A stretch of DNA of 64,000 nt from Rheum nobile (Eukaryota; Streptophyta; Magnoliopsida; Caryophyllales; Polygonaceae), in assembly GCA_027886185.1 (NCBI GenBank), contig WOAB01000728.1, positions 1,116,001 through 1,180,000 on the forward strand, in the 5' to 3' direction. Shown in pieces: positions 1-10,238 of this stretch. Under the pieces are notes generated by a model. It saw only the letters and a list, made by a program, of their open reading frames with translations. It made no database searches and was not told where the DNA came from. Every line of letters starts with the position of its first letter. Position 1 is the stretch's first letter. Made by a program: the position numbers and the translations under genes.

Positions 1-450
1 GTTGTGTGTGCAACGAGGTTGTGAACCTTTTGTTGTAACTCTTCTTATATATGAACCTTTGGTTTATACCAAGTTAATGTTTCGTTGCTTGGTATGGGGT
101 AAGGTCTCGTGTTCGAGACTCACCAACAACCTCTTAGGAGATGGCTGCCTATTAATTAGGTGGAGCTATCAAGGATGGGTTGAGATGTATGGACAGCGGC
201 TCATGGCAACAGTGGACGCTGGTAATGGTTGGGCCTGGGCTCGGAGCCACTAGTGAGTCGTTTGTGAACCATGTAGTGGGCTGGTCCAAGATGACCATTT
301 AGTGGGAACCAATCGTCTGTCGGATTGTCGATTATCATCAAGGGTAAGAAATTCAAAGCGATTTGACCTAAATAACCATGGTCCCATACGATAATTATTC
401 TCGGTATGGATTGACGGAAGCGTCATAAGGCAGTGATCGACTTTAGTTTT
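1..450. other. Unassigned left edge
   Basis: No coding region or repeat is supported here. Gypsy pol similarity only starts near position 455. A tRNA B-box-like stretch (GTTCGAGAC, about 113-121) is present, but no tRNA fold or SINE head is visible. This may be degraded protease/gag of Gypsy-A or an older insertion within it. Confidence 0.3.
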
Positions 451-454
451 TATA

Positions 455-1615
455 TTCCTGTGGTTAGAGGATTTCCGGGTGTCTTTCCAGAAGATATTCT
501 TGGATACCCCGAATCGTGTTATGGAGTTTGCCGTTGATCTTGAGCCGAGTACCACGCCGATCTCTGAGGCACCGTACCGGATGGCTCTTGTTGAGATGCA
601 AGAGTTGAAGAAGCAACTCAAGGATCTTCTTAACAAAAGTTATATAAAGCTGAGTGCATCACCTTAAGTAGGAGTGCCCTAGTTTTATTTGTCAAAAAGA
701 AAGATGGACCGTTTCGACTTTGTTTTGACTTTCGAGAGTTGAATAAAGTCACGATCAAGAGCAAGTATATGTGCCAAGGAGTGATGATCTGTTGGATCAA
801 CTACAGGGAGCAAAAGTTTTCTCCAAGATCGACATGAGATCTGGGTATCATCAGCTCAGGATTCGTAAGGATGATATTCCGAGGATTGCGTTCGGACGAG
901 AGATGGTCACTACGAGATTGTAGTCATGCCATCTGGATCTACGAGTGCTCCAGTAGTTTTCTTGAACCTAGTGCATCGATGTTTTAGACCAGTACTTGAA
1001 TAAGTTCATAGTGGTCTTCATCAATGGCATTTTGATATTTTCCCGAGCAAGGAAGCTCACAGGGAACATCTGCGGATTGCTTTATCGGTCCTTAGACCAA
1101 GTCGGTTGTACGCAAAGTGGGCTAAGTGCGATTGTTGGATCTAGAAGTGGCTTTCTTAGGCCATGTGATCAATAAGAATGAGGTTATGGTTATTCCCCAG
1201 AAGAGTGAATTAGTAGTTGTTTGGAAGCGGCCTCAGGGTATAAGCGAGGTGCGCAGTTTCCCAGAGCTTGCTGAGCATTATAGACGGTTCATGGAAGGAT
1301 TTTTCTAAGATCACTCCACCTATGACCAGTCTGTTCCGCAAGGTCAACAAGAAGTTATCTGGGATGACAAGTGCAAGACCAGTTTTCAAGAAGTTGAAAC
1401 AGTGTCTGACTTATGCACCAGTTTTGGCGTTGTCGGAAAGAATGATGGCTATATGATCTATAGTTAATGCTTCGAGAAATGGGTTGGGATGTGTCTTTGA
1501 TGCAGAGGGGCAAGGTTATTGCATACGCATCTAGACAATTGAAAACCTATGAAGCAAACTAACCAACACATGACCTAGAACTTGCAGCAATAGTGTTTGC
1601 ATTGGAAACTGAGGT
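455..1615 (+). pseudogene. Gypsy-A pol remnant: reverse transcriptase and RNase H
   Basis: This is the RT-RNase H part of a Ty3/gypsy polyprotein, probably a chromovirus. The order of conserved blocks is clear across several frames: the FPGVFPEDI-like start of RT (about 468), EFAVDLEPSTTPISEAPYRM (527-586), LFVKKKDG (about 690), FRELNKVTIKSK (about 725-760), KVFSKIDMRSGYHQLRI (about 810-860) and FLGHVI (about 1150). RNase H follows with ASRNGLGCV and AYASRQLKTYEAN (about 1470-1560). The catalytic YIDD-type box reads F-I-N-G near 1018-1030, so both aspartates are lost. Many stops and frameshifts break the frame. RNase H ends abruptly near 1615, where sequence jumps into the integrase region, indicating an internal deletion. 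In the family this enzyme copies element RNA to DNA; this copy cannot. Confidence 0.88.
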
Positions 1616-1629
1616 TACTTGGGTGACCC

Positions 1630-2560
1630 AGAGGTCAGCAGAAGTGTTCCACCAGGAGATTATCCGTTTACATAGCATTTCTAAGACCATTGTATCGGAT
1701 CGAGATGGCCGATTCATGTCAAGTTTATAGCAAGAACTTCACAAGGCCATGGGAACTGAATTGAGATTCAGCAGCGTTTCATCCTCAGACAGATGGTCAG
1801 TCTGAAAAGACCATCTAGATCCTGGAGGATATGCTAAGAAGCATATGTACTCGATCATCCGACTAGCTGGGAAGACAGCCTAAGTCTGATTGAGCTCACG
1901 TACGATAATAGATGGCATGCTACGGTCAAGGTAGCTTAGTTCGAAGCTTTGTATGGTCATAGATGCAGATCTCAGACTTGTTGGGATGAGAATGCCGACA
2001 AGATTCTGCTTGGACCAGAGTTGGTCGAAATGACAGCTTCAGGACATTGCTTGATTAGACAGAGATGTTGACTGCTCAGGGTCGGCAAAAGTTTTACGCA
2101 GATCAGAAGCGTTAAAGTGTTGAGTTCGAGGTTGGTGGCAAGGTACTTGTCACAGTATCGCCACCCAAGGATGTTTTCAGGTTTGGTAAGCGTGGGAAGC
2201 TTAACCCTCGCTACATGGGACCATTCAAGATTCTGGATAGAGTAAGATCTCTAACGTACCGTTTGGCATTGTCGCCATCGGCATACCCAGTGTATAATGT
2301 GTTCCACGTATCATTGCTAAGGATATTCGTGCCAAGATGAGTCTCGTAGGCTGAGCTATAAGGACGTCGAGATTCAGGCAAATGGTACTTGAGAGGAGAT
2401 GCCAAAGCGCATTCTCGAACGCCGTGTGAAGCAGCTGTGCAACAAGATCGTACTGTTGGTACGGATTATGTGGTCCAGGTCTGGGACTGAGGAAGTTACT
2501 TGGGAAACCGAGGCAAAGATGCTCAGACGTCTTTCCAAGTTATTGGCGACCTAAGTTTCG
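1630..2560 (+). pseudogene. Gypsy-A pol remnant: integrase core and C-terminus
   Basis: This is the integrase end of the same Ty3/gypsy polyprotein. Near 1690 the reading is TIVSDRDGRFMS, which matches the second catalytic aspartate block of a DDE integrase. The usual HHCC zinc finger and first aspartate are missing, removed by the deletion at about 1615. Further on are GPELVEMTAS (about 2015), QGRQKFYADQKR (about 2080), a VSPPKDVFRFGKRGKLNPRY block (about 2155-2215), FKILDRV, and YPVYNVFHVSLL (about 2285-2320). This order is typical of chromovirus-type C-termini (GPF/Y followed by a chromodomain-like tail). The tail (ERRVKQLCNK and EVTWETEAKMLRR, about 2420-2530) is broken by stops and frame changes. 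It ends about 30 bp before the LTR, as expected for a 3' pol end. No function remains. Confidence 0.85.
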
Positions 2561-2574
2561 AGGTCGCAACTTCT

Positions 2575-2590
2575 TTTAAGGGAGAGGTGA
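2575..2590 (+). other. Gypsy-A polypurine tract
   Basis: A purine-rich stretch (AAGGGAGAGGTGA) abuts the TGTGATACCCC start of the LTR. In LTR elements this primes plus-strand DNA synthesis. Its position directly between pol end and LTR is the evidence. Confidence 0.75.
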
Positions 2591-2946
2591 TGTGATACCC
2601 CGTAATTTTATAAGGCTATTTTGGGAATTATGGATTTTTCCCGAGCGCCAGTTTGGTACGTCGGATTTAATTCTAAAGGTTTTAGATATTCTGTAATGTG
2701 CTCTGTATCTGTAATATTTTTCTCAGTGAAGAATTATACAGTCGAGATGTTTTGGAAGTTCGTACTCGTTCGTGTACAACTTTTGTTAACGCGGATTAAG
2801 ATTGGTACAAGTTTATTGCCCAAGAGTTGTTATCTAATGGGCAATAGTACAAGATTCTTTATCCAAAGGTTTTTGTCCAAGAGCCATTGTCCAAGGGGCA
2901 AAAGGGTTTGGATATTGTCCAAGAGGCAAGGAACCCTAATTTCTTC

Positions 2947-2954
2947 TATAAATA
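2947..2954 (+). promoter_or_regulatory. TATA box of Gypsy-A LTR
   Basis: TATAAATA in the context CTATAAATAG, about 355 bp into the LTR and followed by GC-rich leader sequence. This suits a plant RNA polymerase II core promoter driving element transcription. Confidence 0.6.
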
Positions 2955-3219
2955 GAGGTGTTGGGTGAAGGTGGAAGAGGGTGCGAAAGACGCGGAAGCG
3001 CTCTCAAATTCTCGACTCTCAAAAACGCTCTCGAAGAAAACGCTCTCTCCGGGAAGGCTCGTGGATCGTTGGAAGCTCGTTTGGTGTCGTTTCCGGTGGC
3101 CAAGTGAAGGCTTGGAGACCCTCGGATGCCTAGAAGCAAAGCAAGGCAAAAGATGAGCCAAATCGAGCATTGCGGGTAAGATTTCCCCTCGTATTTTCAG
3201 TTTCTGTTCAGCGACGGCG

Positions 3220-3445
3220 ACCGCCGCCAGGGAGACGGCGCCCGCCGTGGAGAACGGCGCCCGCCGTGGAGAATGGCGCCCGCCGTGGTGAGGTTGCCCA
3301 GCCGCCGTGATGTGTGGCCAAGGAGCGGCGCCCGCCGTGGATGAGTGGCGCCCGCCGTGTTTGAGCGGCGCCCGCCGTGCTTGAGGCGGCACCCGCCGTA
3401 TTTAAGGCAGCGCCCGCCGTGATTGTTGTGGCGCCCGCCGGCGAG
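3220..3445 (+). repeat. GC-rich minisatellite in Gypsy-A LTR
   Basis: About nine copies of a GGCGCCCGCCGTG-like unit at irregular 18-40 bp spacing, downstream of the TATA box. The reverse-complement form (GGCGGGCGCCGTG) recurs at about 57440-58035 in the solo LTR of this family. Open frames through it are composition artefacts. Confidence 0.85.
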
Positions 3446-4042
3446 TTGTTGTTGGCCGGGTTGTTGGTGTTGGCTTCCGTAGCCTTCGTTCGGGTTTCAT
3501 TTCCTTCGATTCCTTTCGTTCTTTCGTAGATCGGTATTATTGTTTGTCGAATCTAACTTAGGGTTTCTGTATGGGTCGATCCGAAGGTACCGGAGTTGGA
3601 AGAATCGTCTCTGTGTCGAGCCCGGAATCCCGTCGTTAGACTTTGTTCAAACTCTGTGGATTAAGGCAACTGGCGGTTCGCTCTTGCTCATCGTTCCATA
3701 TTTACATTAATTATCAGTTGTTTATCTGAGTAATTAATTTGGAATGATTATTGTGTTCATCTGGAAACGGTTTTGTTAACTGTTTTGGAAAACTAAAATA
3801 TGATGTTATAATAGGTTGTATATCTGTTAGAATAACGCTATTATATATATGTGTGAATTAATACAGATATTATAATAGGTTGTATATCTGTTAGAACAAC
3901 GCTATTTTATCTGTAACTGGCCATGAGGGCATTGATGTGAATTATTACTGCATTTGTAACGGTTTAGTTAGAACGAGTATTCGTAGGAACGCTACTGTGT
4001 ATCTCAATGCGAGTACTAGTCATTTCTTGATAACCTAGTGGT

Positions 4043-4217
4043 TAGGATTTAGTTCCTACCAACCTTTTTAGGGTTTGTGCACACAGCTGGTGCCGCTTGT
4101 AGGGATTTAGTTCCCAATTCCGTTATTAGGGATTTAGTTCCCGAGGGATTTAGTTCTCGAACCGACTTTAGGGATTTAGTTCCCGAGTCAACTCCGTCCA
4201 TGGATTTAGTTCCCGAC
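4043..4217 (+). repeat. GGGATTTAGTTCC repeat array in Gypsy-A LTR
   Basis: Six copies of (G)GGATTTAGTTCCC at about 4044, 4101, 4129, 4144, 4170 and 4201. The same array, reversed (GGGAACTAAATCC), occurs at about 56690-56845 in the solo LTR. Confidence 0.8.
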
Positions 4218-5195
4218 GGTATCTCTTTATCCTGATGGATGAGATGATTTAAAGCTTATAACGTGATGTGGGTTTTGGAATTAAATAAGATAAAGTGCCC
4301 GATTGCACATAATTAATATACCTTTGGCGAGTAGTGCAGCTAAGTAAGTAGTGCAGCTAGGAAAGCTCGTCTCGACTTTTGATCATAGTACGTTCTCTTT
4401 CCAATCTAGATTCGCTGTATGCGATGAGGTTGGTCGTGAACCGAAGCATCTCAGTCAACTTTTAAATCATTGTTGTATGATTCTGTAAACATTCCAGATT
4501 TGTCATATTTCCTTAAAGACTCAATCTCTTGGAGTCTCTTTTCGGGTCGATTTCTGTGAAGATTAAGTCTTCCAGAATCTTCTCTTGTGCATACCTCTTG
4601 TTGTTATTCCGTGAAAGTGTCGGGTTATGTATCGTCCCTTCGGTTATTATTCGAGAGACAATGATAGTAAACGGTTACGATCACTTGAACCACTCTGCTT
4701 TATACCCTTGCTAGTCTATTCAAGTAGACTAACCCACGAACTTTGTTCTCTGCATGTGGGCTGGTGTCATCCGTTCGATTCGGCACATCAGATAGAGCGA
4801 AGATATGAGGAGACTAGATTGACTATGAAGACGACGGTTGTTTTGGATGTTTTAATAAATTTCTTTTAATCAGGTTGAGATCATTGGGCAGGTGATCATT
4901 ACGATCACAACCCTTTTTGTAATATCTTTTAAAAGACTTCCGATGTACCTTGTTTAAAGACTTCCACTGTACTTTGTTTAAACTCTGTGTTTGGCCTATT
5001 CGGGATTGGGTTGTAATCCTGTAACTCATGTTTCATTTGATTGATGTTTTGATTTGAATACTTTGATCATTATGTATCAATTGTATTCCATGAATTGTAT
5101 TTAAACCGGTAAAGCCTTGGGTGATCTTGGTAAGGAACACTGGGGTCACTGGCGGTAATACCTTTTCAAATGGGTTAAGATTTGGGGGTGTTACA

Positions 5196-5588
5196 AATAG
5201 CGCCGGCGTAGACCACCGGAGATGCCAAGCTCTCCACTCGCTCTCTTTTTCTCTCTGTTTTGAAACGGCGCATCAGACAATAGTGGTAAGGAACCAGGTG
5301 ACAAGAGCTTATAAAGCTAGGGCACCCAGCTTCAATCAAAACGATGCGTCTCGCCAAGTCACGCGTCATCACTTCACCAGATGGGCCAAGCCCATATTAA
5401 TCAATCTGCAGGAGTTGGCCCAAGTCCACAAAACCCGGTTAAAGCCTCCAAACCGGCCTAAGCCGGGGCTGCTTAGATTAGGTGATGTTGAACCCAATTC
5501 AACCCTAACCTAAATTTCCAATTAAATCCTCTACCTTATGTTAACCTTACACTTTTACATATATAATGCTGGATTATAAAATACAACA
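5196..5588 (-). repeat. Copia-A 3' LTR, truncated
   Basis: This segment matches 10607-11009 closely, including the CTTATAAAG promoter motif and the terminal GGATTATAAAATACAACA. On the minus strand the LTR starts TGTTGTATTTTATAATCC. Only the first half of the LTR is present; its other half is cut off at 5195 by the end of Gypsy-A. The simplest reading is that Gypsy-A inserted into this LTR and the rest lies left of the window. Confidence 0.82.
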
Positions 5589-5687
5589 AATGCCCTTCTA
5601 ATCCAGGCTTTGAACACATCTGTATTTCTAGTCACCCTAGTGCATTCAGGAACATCCTTTGCAAAGTCTTTCCCGTTTGTCCTCGAC

Positions 5688-6041
5688 CTAAACCCATATC
5701 TCAATGAACATCATTGATATGGAGGCTATCCCTGCAAAAATGAATTTATTAGCAGGAATAAATTTAGTGCCAAAATCTGTAGGATTTACATCACCTGCAA
5801 TCTTGACTACCTTAATCTGTTGTTTCTCAACTTCATCTCTAATGAAATGAAAACGGACATCAATATGCTTTGTTCTTTCATGATAGACAGGGTCTTTACA
5901 TAAGTATAAAGCACTCTGACTATCCATGTTCAGAACATGTATATAAGTCTTGATTTCTATCTCATGCAGGATACCTTTCAACCAAGAAGCTTCTTTACAG
6001 GCTTCAGTGGCTACTATGTATTCAGCCTCGGTAGAAGACAA
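5688..6041 (-). pseudogene. Copia-A pol: RNase H C-terminal part
   Basis: The reading starts STEAEYIVATEACKEASWLK, the usual copia RNase H block in which the E of TEAEY is catalytic. It continues with MDSQSALYLCKDPVYHERTK and HIDVRFHFIRDEVEKQQIKV, then the NPTDFGTKFIP tail. This is the last part of the copia polyprotein, which degrades the RNA strand during reverse transcription. It is separated from the RT by a short break near 6042-6068 (a stop after NCVS). The end lies about 100 bp from the LTR. Copia-B carries the same segment at 16204-16560. Confidence 0.85.
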
Positions 6042-6068
6042 GGCAACTATGGACTGTTGTTGTGCTTT

Positions 6069-6671
6069 TCAGGAAACACAATTGCCAGCCCAAGTATAGA
6101 AATAGGAAGTAGTAGACTTACGAGTGTCCTTATTGCTGGCATAATCTGAGTCAACAAAACCCAGTAATTCATTTATGGAAGTGTGCTCAGAGTAAACCAG
6201 ACCCAAATGTCGTGTACCAGAAATGTATCTAAGTGCATATTTCATGGTTGCCCAGTGTTTCTCACCAGGATTAGACATATACATGCTAAGAACACTTATT
6301 GCATAAACCAGGTCAGGTATAGTGCATAACATAGAATACATAACTGATCCAACATCAACATCATAAGGCACATCTTTCATTTTATTAATGTCAATAGCAG
6401 AAGTAGGGCACATAGACTTTGAGAGCTCTAGATGTCCTCCTAAAGGAATAGGTGCAGGTTTTGATTTCAACATAGAAAATTTGTCAAGCACCTTATGCAA
6501 GTAATCAATTTGAGAGAGTCTTATAATTTTCTTATCTCTATCCCTTATTATTCTTACTCCTAATATTTTATGTGCAGGGCCCAAGTCTTTTATATCAAAA
6601 TGTTTCTTAAGATCATGCTTAACACTAGAAATAGCAACTTTAGAGTCACTAATCAGAAGGATATCATCCAC
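6069..6671 (-). pseudogene. Copia-A pol: RT C-terminal half with YVDD
   Basis: This frame begins within the catalytic YVDD box (LYVDDILLISDSK, about 6640-6677). It continues with HFDIKDLGPAHKILGVRI, then KIIRLSQIDYLHKVLDKF, VGSVMYSMLCTIPDLVYAIS and HWATMKYALRYISGTRHLGL. These are standard Ty1/copia RT thumb and connection blocks, ending with the RNase H start GFVDSDYASNKDTRKSTTSY. The catalytic aspartates are intact here, but a stop lies three codons upstream (YE*LYVDD). The frame joins the N-terminal RT half to its right. Neighbouring frames show the whole pol is broken, so the enzyme is not made as a unit. Confidence 0.88.
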
Positions 6672-7421
6672 ATATAACTATTCATACAAAGGAGCCTTAG
6701 TTTTCACATTTTTGAAATAAAGACAAGTATCATATTTGCTTCTAGTAAAGCCAAGAGACCTCATGCAATTATCAAACTTGATATTCCATTACCTAGGAGA
6801 TTGTTTTAGTCCATAGATGGATTTCTTTAACAGGCAAGCATGCTCAGGTTTAGACTTATCAGTGAAACCCTTAGGTTGTCTCATGTATATGATCTCATTC
6901 AAATCACCATGCAAGAAAGCTATTTTCACATCCATCTATTCTAATTCCCAATCAAAAACAAAAGTCATAGCAAGGAAGAGACGCATGGGTTTATACTTTA
7001 CAATAGGAGCAAAAATGTCATTGTAATTAACCCCTTCCTTTTGAGTGAAGCCCTTAGCAACCAACCTAGCTTTATACCTACGAGGGTCAAGATCATTAGC
7101 CCATTCTTTCAGTTTAAAGATCCATTTACAGTCTATGAGCCTAGCATTTTTAGGTTTGGGAACCAAAGTCCATGTATTGTTCACATGTATAGACTGAATC
7201 TCTTCATGCATAGCCTTAAGCCATTCATTAGCCTTAGAGCAATTTATAGCTTGTTCATAAGTGTCAGGGGTAAAGGAAGCAACCAAGCCAGCCACAAGAA
7301 AAGCAAACTCAACAATATTAGAAGTGAACCTTTTATTTGGGATCCTAACCCTAGGCTCTCTATCTCTAACAAGTTGGTAATTGGCTAAATCATGCACATT
7401 ATTTTCAGTGTTATCATGCAA
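6672..7421 (-). pseudogene. Copia-A pol: RT N-terminal half
   Basis: Ty1/copia RT N-terminal blocks are read here: EWLKAMHEEIQSIHVNNTWT, LVPKPKNARLIDCKWIFKLK, RRYKARLVAKGFTQKEGVNY and FAPIVKYKPMRLFLA. A stop after FDWELE (about 6936) breaks the frame. Downstream reading continues MDVKIAFLHGDL and YGLKQSPR before a further stop and the FDNCMRSLGF block. This matches the order in all plant copia elements. It lies between integrase and the YVDD half. Confidence 0.85.
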
Positions 7422-7459
7422 AGCATCATTATCAGCAGAAGAAGGGTTAGAGATTTCAC

Positions 7460-8251
7460 TTACTCCCCCCCACCTAATTGGTGAGGTTGCTGAGCTTCAT
7501 TATCTCCAGACCCTTCATTTCCTTGTGTTGGATGACTTGGTTCTTCTTCATTGTGCCCTTCTGAGCTGCTTGGTTGCTCAGTGGAGGAGTGCCCTATGTC
7601 GAACTCCTCTTCTTGTTCATTGTTACAGTTTTGAGGCTCAAAAAACTGCCCCAAGGGGACAGTTCCTCCTCTGCTATCTTCATTTGTACCTATATTCTCA
7701 ATGGCAGGTGTTAGTCTATTTTTGAAGTGGAAATCTTTTTCATTGAAGGTGACATTTCTAGAAGTTATTACTTTGTACCCATTGGGTTGTACAAGTAATA
7801 ACTTATAGCCTTGCACACCTTCAGGATACCCTAGCATGACACATTTTTGTGATCTAGGGTTAAGCTTACCTTGAGATATTTGGGAGTAAGCAGTGTACCC
7901 AAAAGGTCTCAAGTGAGCCAAGTTTGGTTTCTTACCTGTCCACAACTCTTGTGGAGTTTTAAATCCCACCACAGAGGAAGGAGATCGATTTATGAGGTAA
8001 GATGTTGTGATAACAGCTTTACCCCACATTAATGGTCTCATTCCTGAACTTATTAACATACATCTGGCTTTCTCTAACAGTGTCATGTTCATCCTCTCAA
8101 CAGTACCATTCTGCTGAGGGGTGTCAGGCACTGTCATGTGCCTCTTTATGCCATTATCTTTGCAATACAGATCAAAAGCATTATTACAAAACTCAAGGCC
8201 ATTGTCAGTTTTAAGACATTTAAGCTTGAGACCAGTTTGACTCTCTACCAT
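7460..8251 (-). pseudogene. Copia-A pol: integrase C-terminal core and linker
   Basis: The frame reads LKCLKTDNGLEF (second catalytic Asp region), then HMTVPDTPQQNGTVERMNMT, in which the Glu of the DDE triad follows GTV, and WGKAVITTSYLINRSPSSVV. The integrase C-terminal block follows: ELWTGKKPNLAHLRPFGYTA, CVMLGYPEGVQGYKLL and VITSRNVTFNE. The tail is an acidic, Gln/Ser-rich linker toward RT (NNEQEEEFDIGHSS). It is split from the upstream integrase segment by one TAG at 8258-8260, a TGG to TAG change. In the family it inserts cDNA into chromosomes. Confidence 0.87.
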
Positions 8252-8257
8252 GATCTT

Positions 8258-9043
8258 CTAGGATTTAAAAGAGTCAAAGGCTTCATCTTTGGACCTTAGG
8301 AGATTTATCCATACCTTCTTGGAAAAATGATCAATCAAGGATAGGAAATATTTCCTACCCCCAATTGTATCAACTTGTGCAGGCCCCCAAAGATTTGAAT
8401 GAACATACTCTAGGGGTCTGGAAGCAATATAGGTAGATTTCCCAAAGCTATGTTTTGATTTCTTACCAAAAATACAATTTTCACGGAAATCAAGTTCACA
8501 TGAATGTTTTTCAATCAAGCCATGCTTAAACAAATGTAATAACCCAATATTACCTATATGACCTAGTATGTCATGCCACAGTTTTGTATAATCAGAATTA
8601 TTATTTTTAATCACATCACTGGAAACATTCAATTCAGTAGATGCAATAACATAATAAAAACCTCCCTTTTTCATGCTTCTAATAAAGACTTTCCCATCTC
8701 TAATGGCATCCCTTATTCCATGATGAGTCATAATATGGCAATTCAAATCATCAAACATAGATTCAGACAGCAAATTTCTTCTCAAGTTTGGAACCCATCT
8801 CACATTTTGGATAACTCTAATTTTACTATCATGCATTCTCATGGGAACAGTTCCAGTTCCCTTAATCATAAGAGTGGTATGATCACCCAGCATAACTGCC
8901 CCCCTCCCCCCCCCCCCCCCCCCCCCCCCTCCATCACATTTATTCAGAGAAGAGAACAAACCCTTGTGGGGTGTAGCATGCATAGTGCATCCAGAGTCAA
9001 GATTCCAATCATTACAAGTATAGGAATCAACAACCATTAACAA
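8258..9043 (-). pseudogene. Copia-A pol: protease, GAG-pre-integrase and integrase start
   Basis: The start shows the aspartic protease signature WNLDSGCTMHATPHKGLFSS. GVKVMLGDHTT-type sequence is displaced by a run of glycines from a poly-G tract. The protease continues with VRWVPNLRRNLLSESMFDDL. The GAG-pre-integrase zinc region follows (LWHDILGHIGNIGLLHLFKH and later C..C of ENCIFGKKSKHSF). Then comes the first catalytic Asp region of integrase: RPLEYVHSNLWGPAQVDTIG, in which the usual D of HxDLWGP reads N, and RKYFLSLIDHFSKKVWI. The 24-base homopolymer (8906-8929) makes the frame unstable. It ends at the TAG described for the next segment. Confidence 0.86.
8899..8929. repeat. Poly-C/poly-G homopolymer in Copia-A protease
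   Basis: Six C, one T, then 24 uninterrupted C on the plus strand; the coding strand encodes consecutive glycines. Copia-B lacks it at the matching place (about 13870), so it arose in this copy by slippage. Confidence 0.95.
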
Positions 9044-9885
9044 TTCATGAGCATATTCTTTGCAGACTCAAACACATTAGAGGAACCAGCATTGTTCTTC
9101 TCTTTATTTTTCTCATTACGAATTCTTTTGTGACAATCTTTAGCAAAATGTCCATCTTTATTACAGTAATGGCATTTCACCTTAGACTTGTCAGAATTCC
9201 TATTCTCATTTTTATCAGACTTGTCCTTAGATAATTTCTTGTGATAGTTCTTCCCTTTTTCTTTGGCCATTAACACCTCAAACTTAGAGTCATTTTTAGG
9301 CTCATTTTTAGTCTTATTTTTAGACTTAAAAACCTTCAGAACTTCATCCTTTTGAATGATAGCTTCAATAATCTTAGTGAGAGTTAATTGATCACAACCA
9401 TATTGGATAACATCCTTAAGCGTATCAAATTGGGAAGGCAGAGAATTCAGTAACAACACATCTTGGTGAGTTTCTTTTATCTCATCATCAAATCTTTTCA
9501 TATCTTGAGTCATTCTCAGAAAAGCATCAAAGTTTTCATTCACAGTCAAGGACACATCCATTTTGAATGTAAACAGTTTGCATAACAGAGAAATTTGACT
9601 TGGCAGGGACTTAGTCAGAAAAATTTCATCCAAGGCATTCCAGAGAGCTTTAGGTTGAGAGTAACTTACAACCTGACGAGCCACGTCGCCAGTCAATCTA
9701 ATCATGATATCAGAATGTGCCAGTTCTTGGATGTCTTTCATCTTAGCATTAGTGGTCCCAATTAGCCACTCTTCAGAGATTGCTCGATAGCATTTCTCTT
9801 TGATTAAGATGGCCTTCATCTTTACTTTCCACATGGCATAATCACCATTTCCATCAAAAGGCTTAAGCCGGGTGCTTTCGGCCAT
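9037..9885 (-). pseudogene. Copia-A gag (nearly intact)
   Basis: Nucleocapsid/gag protein of a Ty1/copia element, about 282 residues from the ATG at 9885. It begins MAESTRLKPFDGNGDYAMW, the conserved start also seen in Copia-B. The frame is open further upstream to 10002, but that is leader. The UBN2-type gag core (residues about 10-170) includes HSDIMIRLTGDVARQVV and KRFDDEIKETHQDVLLLNSL. A Lys-rich stretch leads to one CCHC zinc knuckle, CHYCNKDGHFAKDC, near residue 235, intact in Cys and His spacing. No stop falls within this frame. It overlaps the downstream protease frame by a few bases. Gag packages element RNA into virus-like particles. The frame itself looks usable, but pol is not, so I list it as part of a dead element. 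Confidence 0.85.
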
Positions 9886-10223
9886 CACTACCTGAGAGCA
9901 AGTCACAGTCAGTAATGGAAACCAAAAATAGTCACAAACACGGCACACACAGAACACACAAACCCTAGAAATCTTGCTAAGAAAACAACTAACAAGATTC
10001 AAGAGTTACAAACCCTAACTGCCACTATCAAAGTCAAAATACGCAAGATAGCAACACGCACACAGGCCTCAGAGCCTACACAGGACTTCTCTTGCTCGAT
10101 CAACACACGAGTAACAAGAGCAAACCCTAGAAACTTCAAGTTTCAGACAAGATTCACATGCAACTCAGAAAATCACATGCAAACTCACAGAATTACAGCG
10201 GAAGCAAGAGAATATCAGAGAAG

Positions 10224-10235
10224 GCTCTGATACCA
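10224..10235 (-). other. Copia-A primer binding site
   Basis: The plus strand reads GCTCTGATACCA, so the element strand is TGGTATCAGAGC, the complement of the 3' end of initiator tRNA-Met. It lies three bases inside the 5' LTR end. Confidence 0.9.
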
Positions 10236-10238
10236 CTT

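Larger units (their letters stand above)
2591..5195 (+). repeat. Gypsy-A 3' LTR (2605 bp)
   Basis: The LTR starts TGTGATACCCC and ends GGGGTGTTACA, giving imperfect terminal inverted repeats and TG..CA ends. It follows a polypurine tract and pol. A near-full-length copy of the same LTR lies in reverse orientation at 55750-58283. It carries a TATA box at 2947, a GC-rich tandem array at 3220-3445, and six copies of a GGGATTTAGTTCC motif at 4043-4217. An AAGACTC..GAGTCTC hairpin lies near 4517. The right flank is truncated Copia-A LTR, so Gypsy-A probably inserted there. The left LTR of Gypsy-A is outside the window. Confidence 0.88.

Noticed and set aside
90..135. tRNA gene or SINE suggested by GTTCGAGAC
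   Set aside because: Only a B-box-like motif; no A box at proper spacing, no cloverleaf, and no poly-A or target duplication.
2936..3392. Long minus-strand frames in the Gypsy-A LTR
   Set aside because: They run through the GGCGCCCGCCGTG array; low-complexity Pro/Ala/Arg translation, not a gene.
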